Positions 1 through 6,989 of a stretch of 12,860 bases of DNA are shown here, one piece after another (position 1 is the first letter of the stretch; each line of letters opens with the position of its first letter). The position numbers and the translations under genes were made by a program. Origin of the DNA: JAILZP01 sp037444185 (GTDB lineage: Bacteria > Bacillota > Desulfotomaculia > Desulfotomaculales > Desulfocucumaceae); NCBI GenBank assembly GCA_037444185.1, contig JBBIMW010000052.1, forward strand, positions 1-12,860, given 5' to 3'. The notes below the pieces were generated by a model. That model worked only from the letters and a program-made list of their open reading frames with translations. It was not told the origin of the DNA and searched no databases.

Positions 1-50
1 CGGCCAAAAGCCCGAGAGCCGCATGGACGCGGCATTCGAGGGCGGTGGGC

Positions 51-131
51 GGCCGGGAGGCTGTTGAAAAAACCCGTCTGCCGCAGTACGCCTGCGCTTT
101 GCGTCAGGAACCTTTTGAACAGCCCCGGGCC
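51..131. repeat. Imperfect inverted repeat, GGCTGTTGAAAA / TTTTGAACAGCC
   Basis: Arms at 59-70 and 113-124 are complementary over 12 bp with one mismatch. Pairing extends imperfectly outward to about 51-58 and 125-131. The 42-bp interior is GC-rich and can form smaller hairpins (for example ACGC/GCGT at 88-104). Read on the minus strand, a run of six T follows the GC-rich interior, so the element could also help end hcp transcription. The left end AGGCTGTTGAAAAAA recurs exactly at 6960-6974. This could be a MITE-like or REP-like dispersed element; no transposase or target duplication is visible. Confidence 0.55.
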
Positions 132-142
132 GTATACGGCCC
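127..142 (-). terminator. Palindromic hairpin 3' of hcp (terminator-like)
   Basis: GGGCCGTATACGGCCC is a perfect 16-bp palindrome that can fold as a 6-bp GC stem with a TATA loop. It starts 13 bp beyond the hcp stop codon in the direction of hcp transcription. No U-run follows it directly; the nearest is within the adjoining inverted repeat (T6 on the minus strand at 72-67). An intrinsic terminator is therefore plausible only if the two structures act together. Otherwise it may be a 3'-end stabilising hairpin. Confidence 0.35.
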
Positions 143-155
143 CACCGTCCGCCAT

Positions 156-1442
156 TTAGCCCAGAATTTCTTTGAGATCCTGGTCCGGCGTGGTGACCAG
201 CTTTAGATTGTAATTCTGCTGAATAACCCCCAGCACATTGGGCGTCAGGAAGGCCGGGGCCGAGGGGCCGATGCGGATGTTCTTCACACCCAGGTGCAAC
301 AAGGTCAGCAGTATGGCCACCGCCTTCTGTTCGAACCAGGACAGCACCATGCTCAGCGGCAGGTCGTTGACCCCGCAGTTAAAGGCCTTGGCCAGGGCCA
401 CGGCCACCTGAATGGCCGAGTAGGCGTTGTTGCACTGCCCCATATCCAGCAGCCGGGGAATACCGTCGATATCGCCGAGGTCCAAGTGGTTGAAACGGTA
501 CTTGCCGCAGCCCAGGGTAATCACCACACAGTCCTTGGGCACCTTCTGGACGAACTCGGTGTAGTAGCTGCGGGAGGTTTTGGAACCCTCGCAGCCGCCC
601 ACCAGGAAGAAGTGGCGGATCTTGCCGGACTTCACCGCCTCCACCACCTTGTCGGCGATGGACAGGACGAAGTTGTGGTGGAAGCCGGTGGTCAATGCGC
701 AATCCCCTTCCTTCTCCGTCAGCGGCGGCAGGGACTTGGCCCTTTCAATCACTTCTCTGAAATCACGGTCCTTGATATGAGTCACCCCCGGCAGCCTGGC
801 GATGCCGCAGGTGAACATGCGGTCCCTGTATGAGTCCTTCGGAATCAGCACACAGTTAGTTGTTCCCAGTATGGCGCCGGCGAATTCAGCAAACTCCTTC
901 TTCTGATTTTGCCAGGCTGAGCCATAGTGGCCGGCAAGGTTTTTAAACTTCTTCAGTTCCGGGTATGCGTGGGCCGGCAGCATTTCACCGTGGGTGTACA
1001 CATTGACCCCCTCAGGTTCCGCCTGTTTCAGCAGTTCGTAGAGATCCAGCAGGTCGTGGCCGGTAATCAGCACGGCCGGGCCGGGCTTAAATCCGGTGAA
1101 CACATTGACGGGCTCCGGCGACCCGAAACGGGACACATTGGCGCCGTCCAGCAGTTCCATGGCCCTGAGATTCATCTCTCCGCACTGGAGAACCTTTTCT
1201 ATATGACTGTTCAAATCAAAATTGACGTTGGTCAGGGTGGTAAACAGTGCTTCGTGCATGAAGGCGTCCACCTTTTCATCCCGGGCGCCCAGTTCCCCTG
1301 CGTGGAAAGAGTAGGCGGCTATACCTTTCAATCCCAGGATAAGGGTGTCCTGCAGGCTGGCGATGTCCTCGTTTTTTCCGCAAACCCCCACCTTGGTGCA
1401 GCCTGTTCCTCCGGCCGTCTGCTCACACTGATAGCAAAACAT
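156..1442 (-). CDS. hcp: Hybrid cluster protein (hydroxylamine/NO reductase), short class III type
   Basis: Iron-sulfur protein of 428 aa, cytoplasmic, implicated in hydroxylamine or nitric oxide reduction and nitrosative stress. The N-terminal cluster ligands are C3, C6, C15 and C21, with the spacing of Desulfovibrio Hcp. The hybrid-cluster ligands are all present: H129, E153, C197, C284 (in GGCEGSK), C312 (in LGCGKYRFN), C337 and E371. Their spacings match the D. vulgaris set almost exactly. At 428 aa it is over 100 residues shorter than the usual ~550 aa, because the region between the N-terminal motif and H129 is reduced; this is the class III architecture of strict anaerobes and thermophiles. 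The ATG start is backed by AAGGAGGAGAG at 1446-1456. No hcr reductase gene adjoins it, so its electron donor is unknown. It lies 98 bp downstream of etfA on the same strand, with its own candidate promoter and a CRP-type site. Confidence 0.95.
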   Translation of the reverse strand: MFCYQCEQTAGGTGCTKVGVCGKNEDIASLQDTLILGLKGIAAYSFHAGELGARDEKVDAFMHEALFTTLTNVNFDLNSHIEKVLQCGEMNLRAMELLDGANVSRFGSPEPVNVFTGFKPGPAVLITGHDLLDLYELLKQAEPEGVNVYTHGEMLPAHAYPELKKFKNLAGHYGSAWQNQKKEFAEFAGAILGTTNCVLIPKDSYRDRMFTCGIARLPGVTHIKDRDFREVIERAKSLPPLTEKEGDCALTTGFHHNFVLSIADKVVEAVKSGKIRHFFLVGGCEGSKTSRSYYTEFVQKVPKDCVVITLGCGKYRFNHLDLGDIDGIPRLLDMGQCNNAYSAIQVAVALAKAFNCGVNDLPLSMVLSWFEQKAVAILLTLLHLGVKNIRIGPSAPAFLTPNVLGVIQQNYNLKLVTTPDQDLKEILG

Positions 1443-1468
1443 TTTCTCTCCTCCTTAAATGTTTTTTG

Positions 1469-1497
1469 TTTATAACCGAAGAATACTTTATTTGCAG
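1469..1497 (-). promoter_or_regulatory. Candidate hcp promoter
   Basis: On the minus strand, a TATAAA -10 box (1474-1469) lies 17 bp downstream of a weak -35 CTGCAA (1497-1492). The expected transcription start is near 1462, about 20 nt before the hcp start codon. The poor -35 suggests a need for an activator, consistent with the CRP-type palindrome upstream. Read-through from etfA is not excluded. Confidence 0.4.
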
Positions 1498-1529
1498 CAG
1501 GCCATCAGCCCGACAGGTCACATTGCCGC

Positions 1530-1545
1530 TGTGATTTTTCTCACA
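1530..1545. promoter_or_regulatory. CRP/FNR-family operator, TGTGA-N6-TCACA
   Basis: TGTGA TTTTTC TCACA has two perfect half-sites with a 6-bp spacer, the consensus geometry for CRP-type regulators. It overlaps the etfA stop codon (1541-1543). Its centre is about 75 bp upstream of the predicted hcp transcription start, a spacing used by class I activators. A third half-site, TCACA at 1518-1522, is also inverted relative to TGTGA at 1530-1534. HcpR, a CRP/FNR-family regulator of hcp in anaerobes, is the natural candidate. No regulator gene is in this window. Confidence 0.5.
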
Positions 1546-2620
1546 CCGACCCGTCCCGCCCCGGCCCCCCGCCGATTGACGCAAGGCGGCCGGCACCGTA
1601 ACCGGCGGCCTTCAGCCCTTCTATCAGCGCCGACGCCACAGCCCGGGCGTCGGCCACCACCTTTAAGTCCGAAAAACTGAATATATCCGCCTCCGGATTG
1701 GTATTTACACTGAACACCAGCCCTGAATCCTTCATCCCCACCACATGGTGGGTTGACCCGGATATGCCAAATCCCAGATATACCTTGGGCCTCACGGTTT
1801 TGCCGCTAACACCGATCATAGTGTCTTCTCCCCCGGCCCACCCCTCATCCAGGGCAGGCCGTGTACACCCCACTGTTCCACCCAGCAGGCCAGCCAAATC
1901 TTCCAATAATTGCCAATTCTCCCGGGATCCCACCCCCCAGCCGCCGGCAATGACTACCCCGGCCTCTTCCAATGGCACTTTGGACGACTCCCGCTGCTGT
2001 ACTTCCAGCACCTCTATCCGGTCCATGCCGGAAGGGATAACCGGCTGCAAAACCAATGTTTCTACGGACCCTTCCCTGTCCAAAGGCTCCGCCCTGAACA
2101 CCCCGGGCCTGACACTGGCCATCTGGGGCCGGCGGACAGGGCACAGTATTTCACCCAGCACCTTCCCCCCGAAGGCCGGCACCAACTGCACCAAAAGCCC
2201 CCGGTGGTTTATCCGCAGGTCCACACAGTGGGCCGCCAAGCCTGTCTTCACCCTGGCCGCCACCGTGGGGGCCACTTCGGATCCCCAGGCCGTGGCCCCG
2301 AACAACACTATTTCCGGGCCCCTCTCCTCCACCAGGGAGGCCAGCACTGCAGCGTGAAGATCGGTCCTGTGCTCCTCCAGCCTGGGGTGGCAGGCCGTCA
2401 TTATTCCGTCGGCGCCGAAACGGTACATCTCCTCCGCCCCCGGGACGGTGGCGGTTCCGGTAATCACCGCCCACACAGAGAACCTGGTTCCTCTTAGCTC
2501 CATCAGCCGGCTGGCCAGCCCGGCCGCCCGGCTGATCAATTCCAGGGCCACCTTCCGGTATGCGCCGGAACTGCTTTCCACAACCACCCATATGTCATTC
2601 CTGTTGTCCACCGCTTCCAC
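1541..2620 (-). CDS. etfA: Electron transfer flavoprotein, alpha subunit
   Basis: FAD-binding EtfA/FixB of 359 aa, which with EtfB carries electrons between acyl-CoA-dehydrogenase-like flavoenzymes and other carriers. Residues 1-200 are the alpha-beta N-terminal domain. The C-terminal FAD domain runs from about 218: GCTRPALDEG (251-260, with the conserved Arg at 254), GVSGK (270-274, where GQTGK is usual), GISGSTHHVVGMKDSG (285-300, where SGAIQH is usual; the flavin-contacting His is kept) and NTNPEADIF (306-314). The GTG start follows the etfB stop (TGA at 2624-2622) after one base, implying translational coupling. A second in-frame GTG at 2611 has better spacing to the GGTGAGGTG stretch and cannot be excluded. 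About 20 extra residues follow the FAD domain. Confidence 0.93.
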   Translation of the reverse strand: MEAVDNRNDIWVVVESSSGAYRKVALELISRAAGLASRLMELRGTRFSVWAVITGTATVPGAEEMYRFGADGIMTACHPRLEEHRTDLHAAVLASLVEERGPEIVLFGATAWGSEVAPTVAARVKTGLAAHCVDLRINHRGLLVQLVPAFGGKVLGEILCPVRRPQMASVRPGVFRAEPLDREGSVETLVLQPVIPSGMDRIEVLEVQQRESSKVPLEEAGVVIAGGWGVGSRENWQLLEDLAGLLGGTVGCTRPALDEGWAGGEDTMIGVSGKTVRPKVYLGFGISGSTHHVVGMKDSGLVFSVNTNPEADIFSFSDLKVVADARAVASALIEGLKAAGYGAGRLASIGGGPGRDGSV

Positions 2621-2621
2621 C

Positions 2622-3428
2622 TCACCACTGTATGCCTGCGGATTTGATTTTCTCTATCATGGCCGCTGCCACCTCTTCCGGGGAACCCTCCAGGAGTTCG
2701 CACCGCCGGGCCGGATCGGGCCTGTGAATATCCCCGGCCTTGGTGGGGGAACCCTCCAGCCCCAGAAAATCTCCGTCCAGCGGCAGATCGCCCCCAGTCC
2801 AGCGAACCAGGGGCTTTTTGCCCGCAGCAATAACCCCCGATATTGAAATAAACCTCGGACTATTGATGTTCCGCACCACCGAGATCACCGCCGGAAGCTT
2901 CACCCGGTACTTCACCCGGCAATTATCCCGGGCCGTGTCCACCGCAATATGTCCATCCTCCCCCGGCTCTATGCCGCAGGCATGCATCAGGTGGGGCCAG
3001 CCCAGCCATTCCCCCAATTGGGCGGAAACCTGGGCGGTGCCCCCGTCGGCGGACTCGTTCCCGGTCAGCACCAAGTCCACCGCCCCCAGTTTCTTCACCG
3101 CCGAGGCCAGCACCATGGAGGTAGCCAATGTATCCGACCCGGCAAAGGCTCTATCCGACAGCAGATAGGCCCCGTCGGCCCCCATGGCCAGGGCTTCCCT
3201 CAGATTTTCCACGGCCGCCGGAGGGGCCATGGAAAGGACAAGCACTTCCCCCCCCTGTTTTTCCCTGATTTGAAGGGCGGCCTCCAGGGCATTTTTATCC
3301 AGGGGATTGATCACTGTGGGTATCCCCTGCCTAACCAGGGTCTTGGTGACGGGATCCATCCCTGCCTGGTGGGCGTATTCCGGGCTGGGCACCGGCTTTA
3401 CACAGACCACCGTCCTGATCGCGCTCAA
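2622..3428 (-). CDS. etfB: Electron transfer flavoprotein, beta subunit
   Basis: EtfB/FixA of 268 aa. It opens with RTVVCVKPVPSPEYA and contains the internal signature SDRAFAGSDTLATS (91-104), followed by ADGGTAQVSAQLGEWLG (127-143). The DRAFAG-DT and DGxTAQV patterns are those of EtfB proteins that bind a second FAD in electron-bifurcating complexes. AMP-binding mitochondrial-type EtfB has DDxNQTG at the second position. The expected DGDTAQVGP is DGGTAQVSA here, so the match is close but not perfect. The start is TTG, chosen because AAAGGAGG lies 8 nt upstream (3436-3443). It sits between the AbfD-like gene (74-bp gap) and etfA (1-bp gap), so all three are probably cotranscribed. Confidence 0.93.
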   Translation of the reverse strand: MSAIRTVVCVKPVPSPEYAHQAGMDPVTKTLVRQGIPTVINPLDKNALEAALQIREKQGGEVLVLSMAPPAAVENLREALAMGADGAYLLSDRAFAGSDTLATSMVLASAVKKLGAVDLVLTGNESADGGTAQVSAQLGEWLGWPHLMHACGIEPGEDGHIAVDTARDNCRVKYRVKLPAVISVVRNINSPRFISISGVIAAGKKPLVRWTGGDLPLDGDFLGLEGSPTKAGDIHRPDPARRCELLEGSPEEVAAAMIEKIKSAGIQW

Positions 3429-3461
3429 ATTACGTTCCTCCTTTAAGCCGGGGGCGGACCT

Positions 3462-3498
3462 CCGGCGGCGTCGACGCCATTGAGATACCGGCGGCGTT
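3462..3498. repeat. Intercistronic palindrome and short direct repeat
   Basis: The 74-bp gap between the AbfD-like gene and etfB contains CCGGCGGCGT twice (3462-3471 and 3488-3497, period 26). It also contains the 12-bp palindrome GGCGTCGACGCC (3467-3478). The palindrome can form a small stem in the mRNA upstream of the etfB ribosome binding site. Whether it tunes etfB expression is unknown; no U-run follows, so it is not an intrinsic terminator. Confidence 0.35.
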
Positions 3499-3502
3499 CC
3501 TT

Positions 3503-4963
3503 CTATTTTCTACTTTCAGGCTCGTTGACCGGCTCATCTATGCCGGCCAGGGATTTGGCCAGCCGGGCAAAATGGTCCACCGGCGTAAGGGACCTCACCA
3601 CCAGTCTGGCTCCGTCCGGGGATCCCCCCCCGTGCATGCAGCCCGGCACCCCGGCCCCTATGGTCAGCCACTCGGCCAGGCGGGCCGCCCTGGCCCTGGC
3701 TTCAGCCGACACGGGGCCGGCCTTCATGTACCTGCGCACCAGGCCGCCGTATTCAGAACTGCCGAAATCCATGGCTGAAGGAAAGCAGCCCGTTTCCACT
3801 ATGCCGCCCCCGATTTCCTGGCACAGCCGCTTGGTTTCATAAGGCAACTTAGACACATGCACCTTGTTGACATGGGCCAGAAGAGAATCCGAAACCCAAA
3901 CGCCCGCTGGATGCTCAAATCCCATGGCCATGGCGCCGATGCCCAATCCGTACGTGGTTTCGTTATTGACAGCCATCTGGACCAGCTTGTCGCTGAAAGT
4001 CCGGGAGGAAAGCCCATTGCTCCGGGCCACCAGGGCGGCGGCGCCGATCATCACATCGCCCTGCCCGGCCACGCAGGCCCCTATGCAGGCCCGGTAGTTG
4101 GCGGTGAAATACTGTATAATTTTCCTTGTGTACTCCGCTTCTCCGCAAAGAAACACCCTTTCCCGGGGAACAAAGACATTGTCAAAGTACAGGAACCCCT
4201 GGGTGATTCCAGTTGCCGGCACATCGAAATCGTCCCTTTGCTCCCTCTCGTCACTGGGGCGCCTGGCCTCCACCACGGTCAATCCCCCGGCGTCCCTGGG
4301 AACCGCGAAGCTGACGGCATAGTCCCCCTCCTCCGGCCCGTGGGCGGTGCCGGGGATTATAAACAGCTCGTTGGAGGCCGCAGCCCCGGCAATCATATGC
4401 TTGGCGCCCCTTACCATAATGCCGTCCTCCCGGGATTCCACCACCCTTAGATGCACATCCGGGTCTTCCTGCCGGGAGGCTTTGATCCCCCGGTCACCCT
4501 TGGCGTCGGTAAGGGCGCCGGCCACCGCCAGACCATTTTCCTGGGCATGCAGTATCCATGACCTGAGCCTGGCGTGATAGTCCGTGCCGGATTTCCGGTC
4601 CGCCTCCCAGGTAACGGCCCACATTGTGTTGAAAGCGTTCCAGCCGGCGCAAAGACCCCCGGTGCACGTCCCGGTGAGGTGGTACATGATCCTTTTCATC
4701 CGGGCGTTGTTCACCACATCCTCCATACAGGTCATCAGTGAGTTGTGACGGTGTATCCTTTTCCCCGTCAGGCTTGAGACGGTGGTGAACATATCTGCAT
4801 GCCCGGGGTCCCCGGCCGCATCGATCCCTTTGGCATGGCTTTCCACCGCCCTTCGGGTGGCCCAGTGGGTAGTGACGTCATCGATTCTCTCTCCGAATTT
4901 ATATATGTTCGGACGCATCTTCCGCAACGACTCCAGGTACTGTTCCCTCGTTTTCAACGCCAT
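3503..4963 (-). CDS. AbfD/HpaB-family flavoprotein, 4-hydroxybutyryl-CoA dehydratase-like, with altered active site
   Basis: 486 aa, in the 4-hydroxybutyryl-CoA dehydratase / 4-hydroxyphenylacetate 3-hydroxylase family (acyl-CoA-dehydrogenase-like fold, FAD). It aligns end to end with Clostridium AbfD: N-terminal EQYLESLRKM, TDAKGDRG (152-159), VRGAKHMIAG (184-193), FDNVFVP (260-266), GDVMIGAAAL (302-311) and MHGGGSP (443-449). The usual cluster ligands C99, C103, H292 and C299 become C100, C105 (C-x4-C instead of C-x3-C), Y290 and C297, and a new Cys appears at 293. AbfD residues E257, T190, Y296, K300 and E455 correspond to Q255, A192, I294, V298 and G441. Dehydratase activity is therefore doubtful; an Etf-linked oxidoreductase is my inference. 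The ATG start has AGGGGTG upstream; a TTG start at 4993 would add 10 residues but has no ribosome binding site. It lies 57 bp after the CBS gene. Confidence 0.85.
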   Translation of the reverse strand: MALKTREQYLESLRKMRPNIYKFGERIDDVTTHWATRRAVESHAKGIDAAGDPGHADMFTTVSSLTGKRIHRHNSLMTCMEDVVNNARMKRIMYHLTGTCTGGLCAGWNAFNTMWAVTWEADRKSGTDYHARLRSWILHAQENGLAVAGALTDAKGDRGIKASRQEDPDVHLRVVESREDGIMVRGAKHMIAGAAASNELFIIPGTAHGPEEGDYAVSFAVPRDAGGLTVVEARRPSDEREQRDDFDVPATGITQGFLYFDNVFVPRERVFLCGEAEYTRKIIQYFTANYRACIGACVAGQGDVMIGAAALVARSNGLSSRTFSDKLVQMAVNNETTYGLGIGAMAMGFEHPAGVWVSDSLLAHVNKVHVSKLPYETKRLCQEIGGGIVETGCFPSAMDFGSSEYGGLVRRYMKAGPVSAEARARAARLAEWLTIGAGVPGCMHGGGSPDGARLVVRSLTPVDHFARLAKSLAGIDEPVNEPESRK

Positions 4964-5020
4964 ACCGACACCCCTATTTCCGGCAATGTTCAACCATTGC
5001 CCAATTTCTATTTTCAGCCT

Positions 5021-6940
5021 TTAAGAAACAACATACCTCATCCAGTAATCGGTGAAGCTGCTGCTGGTAATCTTCTGCAGCCGGGTTATAGCCGAAAAAG
5101 CGTTTTTCAACATGGACTGCTCAATAACGCTCAGTTTGTGGGGATTTATGTAATTGTCGGCGGACTTTCCCTGCCTGGCTTTTTTAAGATTTTCCCTTAT
5201 GCGTATCATCATTATAATTTCGTAGGCATTCTGGACAAACTCCCCATCCTCCCGGGACAATATGTTTTTATCCATTATCGACGCCAGCCTGCCCAGGGTG
5301 GAGGTTTCCGGTATTTCGTTTTTTACGGCGAAGATCCGCACACAGTTGACAATATGCCGGCAGACATGTTTTAAATTCAGTTCGTTTTTGTTGGGTCCCG
5401 ATTTCTCAGTCACAAAACCGCCGAATATGGTCAGGGGCACCTTTACCTGCACCTCTTCCTCAGCCAGAAAATGAGAGGCCTTCACCGGCTTTTTAAAAAT
5501 CTGAAAAATCTTCTGCCACAGTTCCCGGGCCAAGGCCTTTTCTCCGTATACCGGGCGGAAGTCCAGCAGTATTGAAAGCAGCCGGGTGTCTTCGGGCTCG
5601 GCCCGGGTTATCCAAACCTCCGCCACTTCCTTCCATTGGCTTACGGACCGGCACCACAGAGGGTTGGAGGCCATGATGCCGCCCTTGCACCAGTCAAATC
5701 CCGCCCGCACCAGTTCTTCCACCACCCTGCCCCCCAACACCAGAAAATAGTTCTCGCTGTCTGGGTGGCCGTCGGCGTATATTATACCGTTGTCCTGGTC
5801 GGTACGCAGTGTCTGTTCTTTCCTGCCGGCGCTACCCATGTTGATGAAGCAGAATTCAACCGGTGGCGGACCGTAGCCCTTGGCGGCCATTTCCTCAAGA
5901 CACAGGTCGATAACCCGGCAGATGAGACGGTCGTGCATTTCACAGATTATTTCGAACAACTCGGGCACCGATGCCCTTTCGGCCACCAGGGCGTTCAGGA
6001 AGTTGTCCACCTCCTGGCCGATCCTGGCCAAATCGCCCAGGCCGACGGCGGACTCAATCTTGTCGGTGACCCAGAGGCTGCCGGTGCTTCTGGTTTTGAT
6101 CAAGTCCCCCAGGGTGACTATGCCCGCCAGCCTGTCCCCTTCCATAACCACCAAGTGCTTTACCTGGTTTTTCACCACCGCCAGCAGGGCCTGGCTGTAA
6201 AAGTCGTCCACCTGCAGCCTGACCAGCCTTTCGTTCATAACTAGATCCGCCGTTAAATCCTCCACCTGCCGGGAGGACCTGGTCAACACCTTGTGTACCA
6301 AGTCTCTCTCCGTGATCAGCCCCACCGGTTGAAGATCTCCGCTGACCACAATCACCGAACTGATCCTGCGCCCGGCCTGATGGCCGGCCACCTCGGACAC
6401 AGGGGTGTCAAGGTGGCAGGTGACCGGGGACCCGGTCATCAATTCCTTCACCCGCTTGCGCAGCAGAGGTGATTCAACGGTGCTGTAGGCGTCGAAGGAC
6501 TGCTGGACCACCGTCTCCTCATACAGCGTCCGCAGCCTTTCCGCCAGCAGGGCGGTGAAAAAGCTTGAAAACTCCGGGTGACTGATGATTGTTTCCTCTA
6601 TTTTACCCCGGGGAATGAGCAGGCAGGTCAATTCATCCGCAGCCCGCACCGATCCTCCGTACGTTTTGTCAGTAAGCAGCGCCGTCTCACCGAAGAACTC
6701 ATACTGGCGGCGGTGGCTGACAACGGTCTCCTGGCCCTTCTGGTCGGTCAAAGTCACCTCCCCCGACCCAGAAACCACCAGAAAGAGTATTTGCAGGCTT
6801 TTCTGCCCCTGCCTGAAAACATAAGCACCCCTGGGATATGTTTTTACTTCCACATATCCGGCCAGTTCCGACAAAAAACCGTCCCCCAGGGTATTGAAAG
6901 GTGCGCTGGACTTCAGCACCCGCACCACGTCAACCTCCAA
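5021..6940 (-). CDS. cNMP-binding / CBS-pair / DUF294 nucleotidyltransferase-like signalling protein
   Basis: Soluble protein of 639 aa. Domain order: cyclic-nucleotide-binding-like domain (about 9-139), two CBS motifs (about 164-224 and 229-286), a GlnD-like nucleotidyltransferase domain (DUF294) and a helical DUF294 C-terminal domain. The nucleotidyltransferase signature is intact: FINMGSAGRKEQ followed by TDQDNGIIYAD, with catalytic-type Asp at 381 and 383. In the cNMP domain FGETALL is kept, but the following PRxAS/T loop reads YGGS (94-97). The phosphate-binding Arg is missing, so cAMP binding is doubtful. CBS pairs commonly bind adenine nucleotides. The TTG at 6940 is chosen because AGGGGGTGAT lies just upstream; a TTG at 7018 would add 26 residues translated from a dispersed repeat. 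It is the first gene of the AbfD-like/etfBA operon. Substrate and target are unknown. Confidence 0.88.
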   Translation of the reverse strand: MEVDVVRVLKSSAPFNTLGDGFLSELAGYVEVKTYPRGAYVFRQGQKSLQILFLVVSGSGEVTLTDQKGQETVVSHRRQYEFFGETALLTDKTYGGSVRAADELTCLLIPRGKIEETIISHPEFSSFFTALLAERLRTLYEETVVQQSFDAYSTVESPLLRKRVKELMTGSPVTCHLDTPVSEVAGHQAGRRISSVIVVSGDLQPVGLITERDLVHKVLTRSSRQVEDLTADLVMNERLVRLQVDDFYSQALLAVVKNQVKHLVVMEGDRLAGIVTLGDLIKTRSTGSLWVTDKIESAVGLGDLARIGQEVDNFLNALVAERASVPELFEIICEMHDRLICRVIDLCLEEMAAKGYGPPPVEFCFINMGSAGRKEQTLRTDQDNGIIYADGHPDSENYFLVLGGRVVEELVRAGFDWCKGGIMASNPLWCRSVSQWKEVAEVWITRAEPEDTRLLSILLDFRPVYGEKALARELWQKIFQIFKKPVKASHFLAEEEVQVKVPLTIFGGFVTEKSGPNKNELNLKHVCRHIVNCVRIFAVKNEIPETSTLGRLASIMDKNILSREDGEFVQNAYEIIMMIRIRENLKKARQGKSADNYINPHKLSVIEQSMLKNAFSAITRLQKITSSSFTDYWMRYVVS

Positions 6941-6959
6941 AAAATCACCCCCTTCTACG

Positions 6960-6974
6960 AGGCTGTTGAAAAAA
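6960..6974. repeat. Second copy of AGGCTGTTGAAAAAA
   Basis: Exact 15-bp match to 58-72, the left end of the inverted-repeat element next to hcp. The matching right end is not visible here, so this may be a remnant or a solo end. It lies between the promoter and the ribosome binding site of the CBS/DUF294 gene, in its 5' leader. Confidence 0.45.
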
Positions 6975-6989
6975 TCCATTTTTAAAAAC

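Noticed and set aside
1..50. Possible 3' end of a plus-strand gene entering from the left (stop TGA near 65)
   Set aside because: About 20 codons are open but too short and low in information to assign; nothing else could be supported there.
1518..1534. TCACA-N7-TGTGA as a terminator for etfA
   Set aside because: The stem is only 5 bp and no U-run follows it on the minus strand; it is better read as an extra CRP-type half-site.
3857..4450. Plus-strand open frame of 197 codons, and similar long frames opposite hcp, etfA, the CBS gene and the methyltransferase
   Set aside because: They lie antisense to well-supported genes, have skewed compositions rich in Pro, Gly, His and Gln, and show no recognisable domain; high GC makes such frames common.
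3503..4963. Straight annotation as 4-hydroxybutyryl-CoA dehydratase/vinylacetyl-CoA isomerase
   Set aside because: Family membership is clear, but the cluster His and the catalytic Glu, Thr, Tyr and Lys positions are all substituted, so the activity cannot be assumed.
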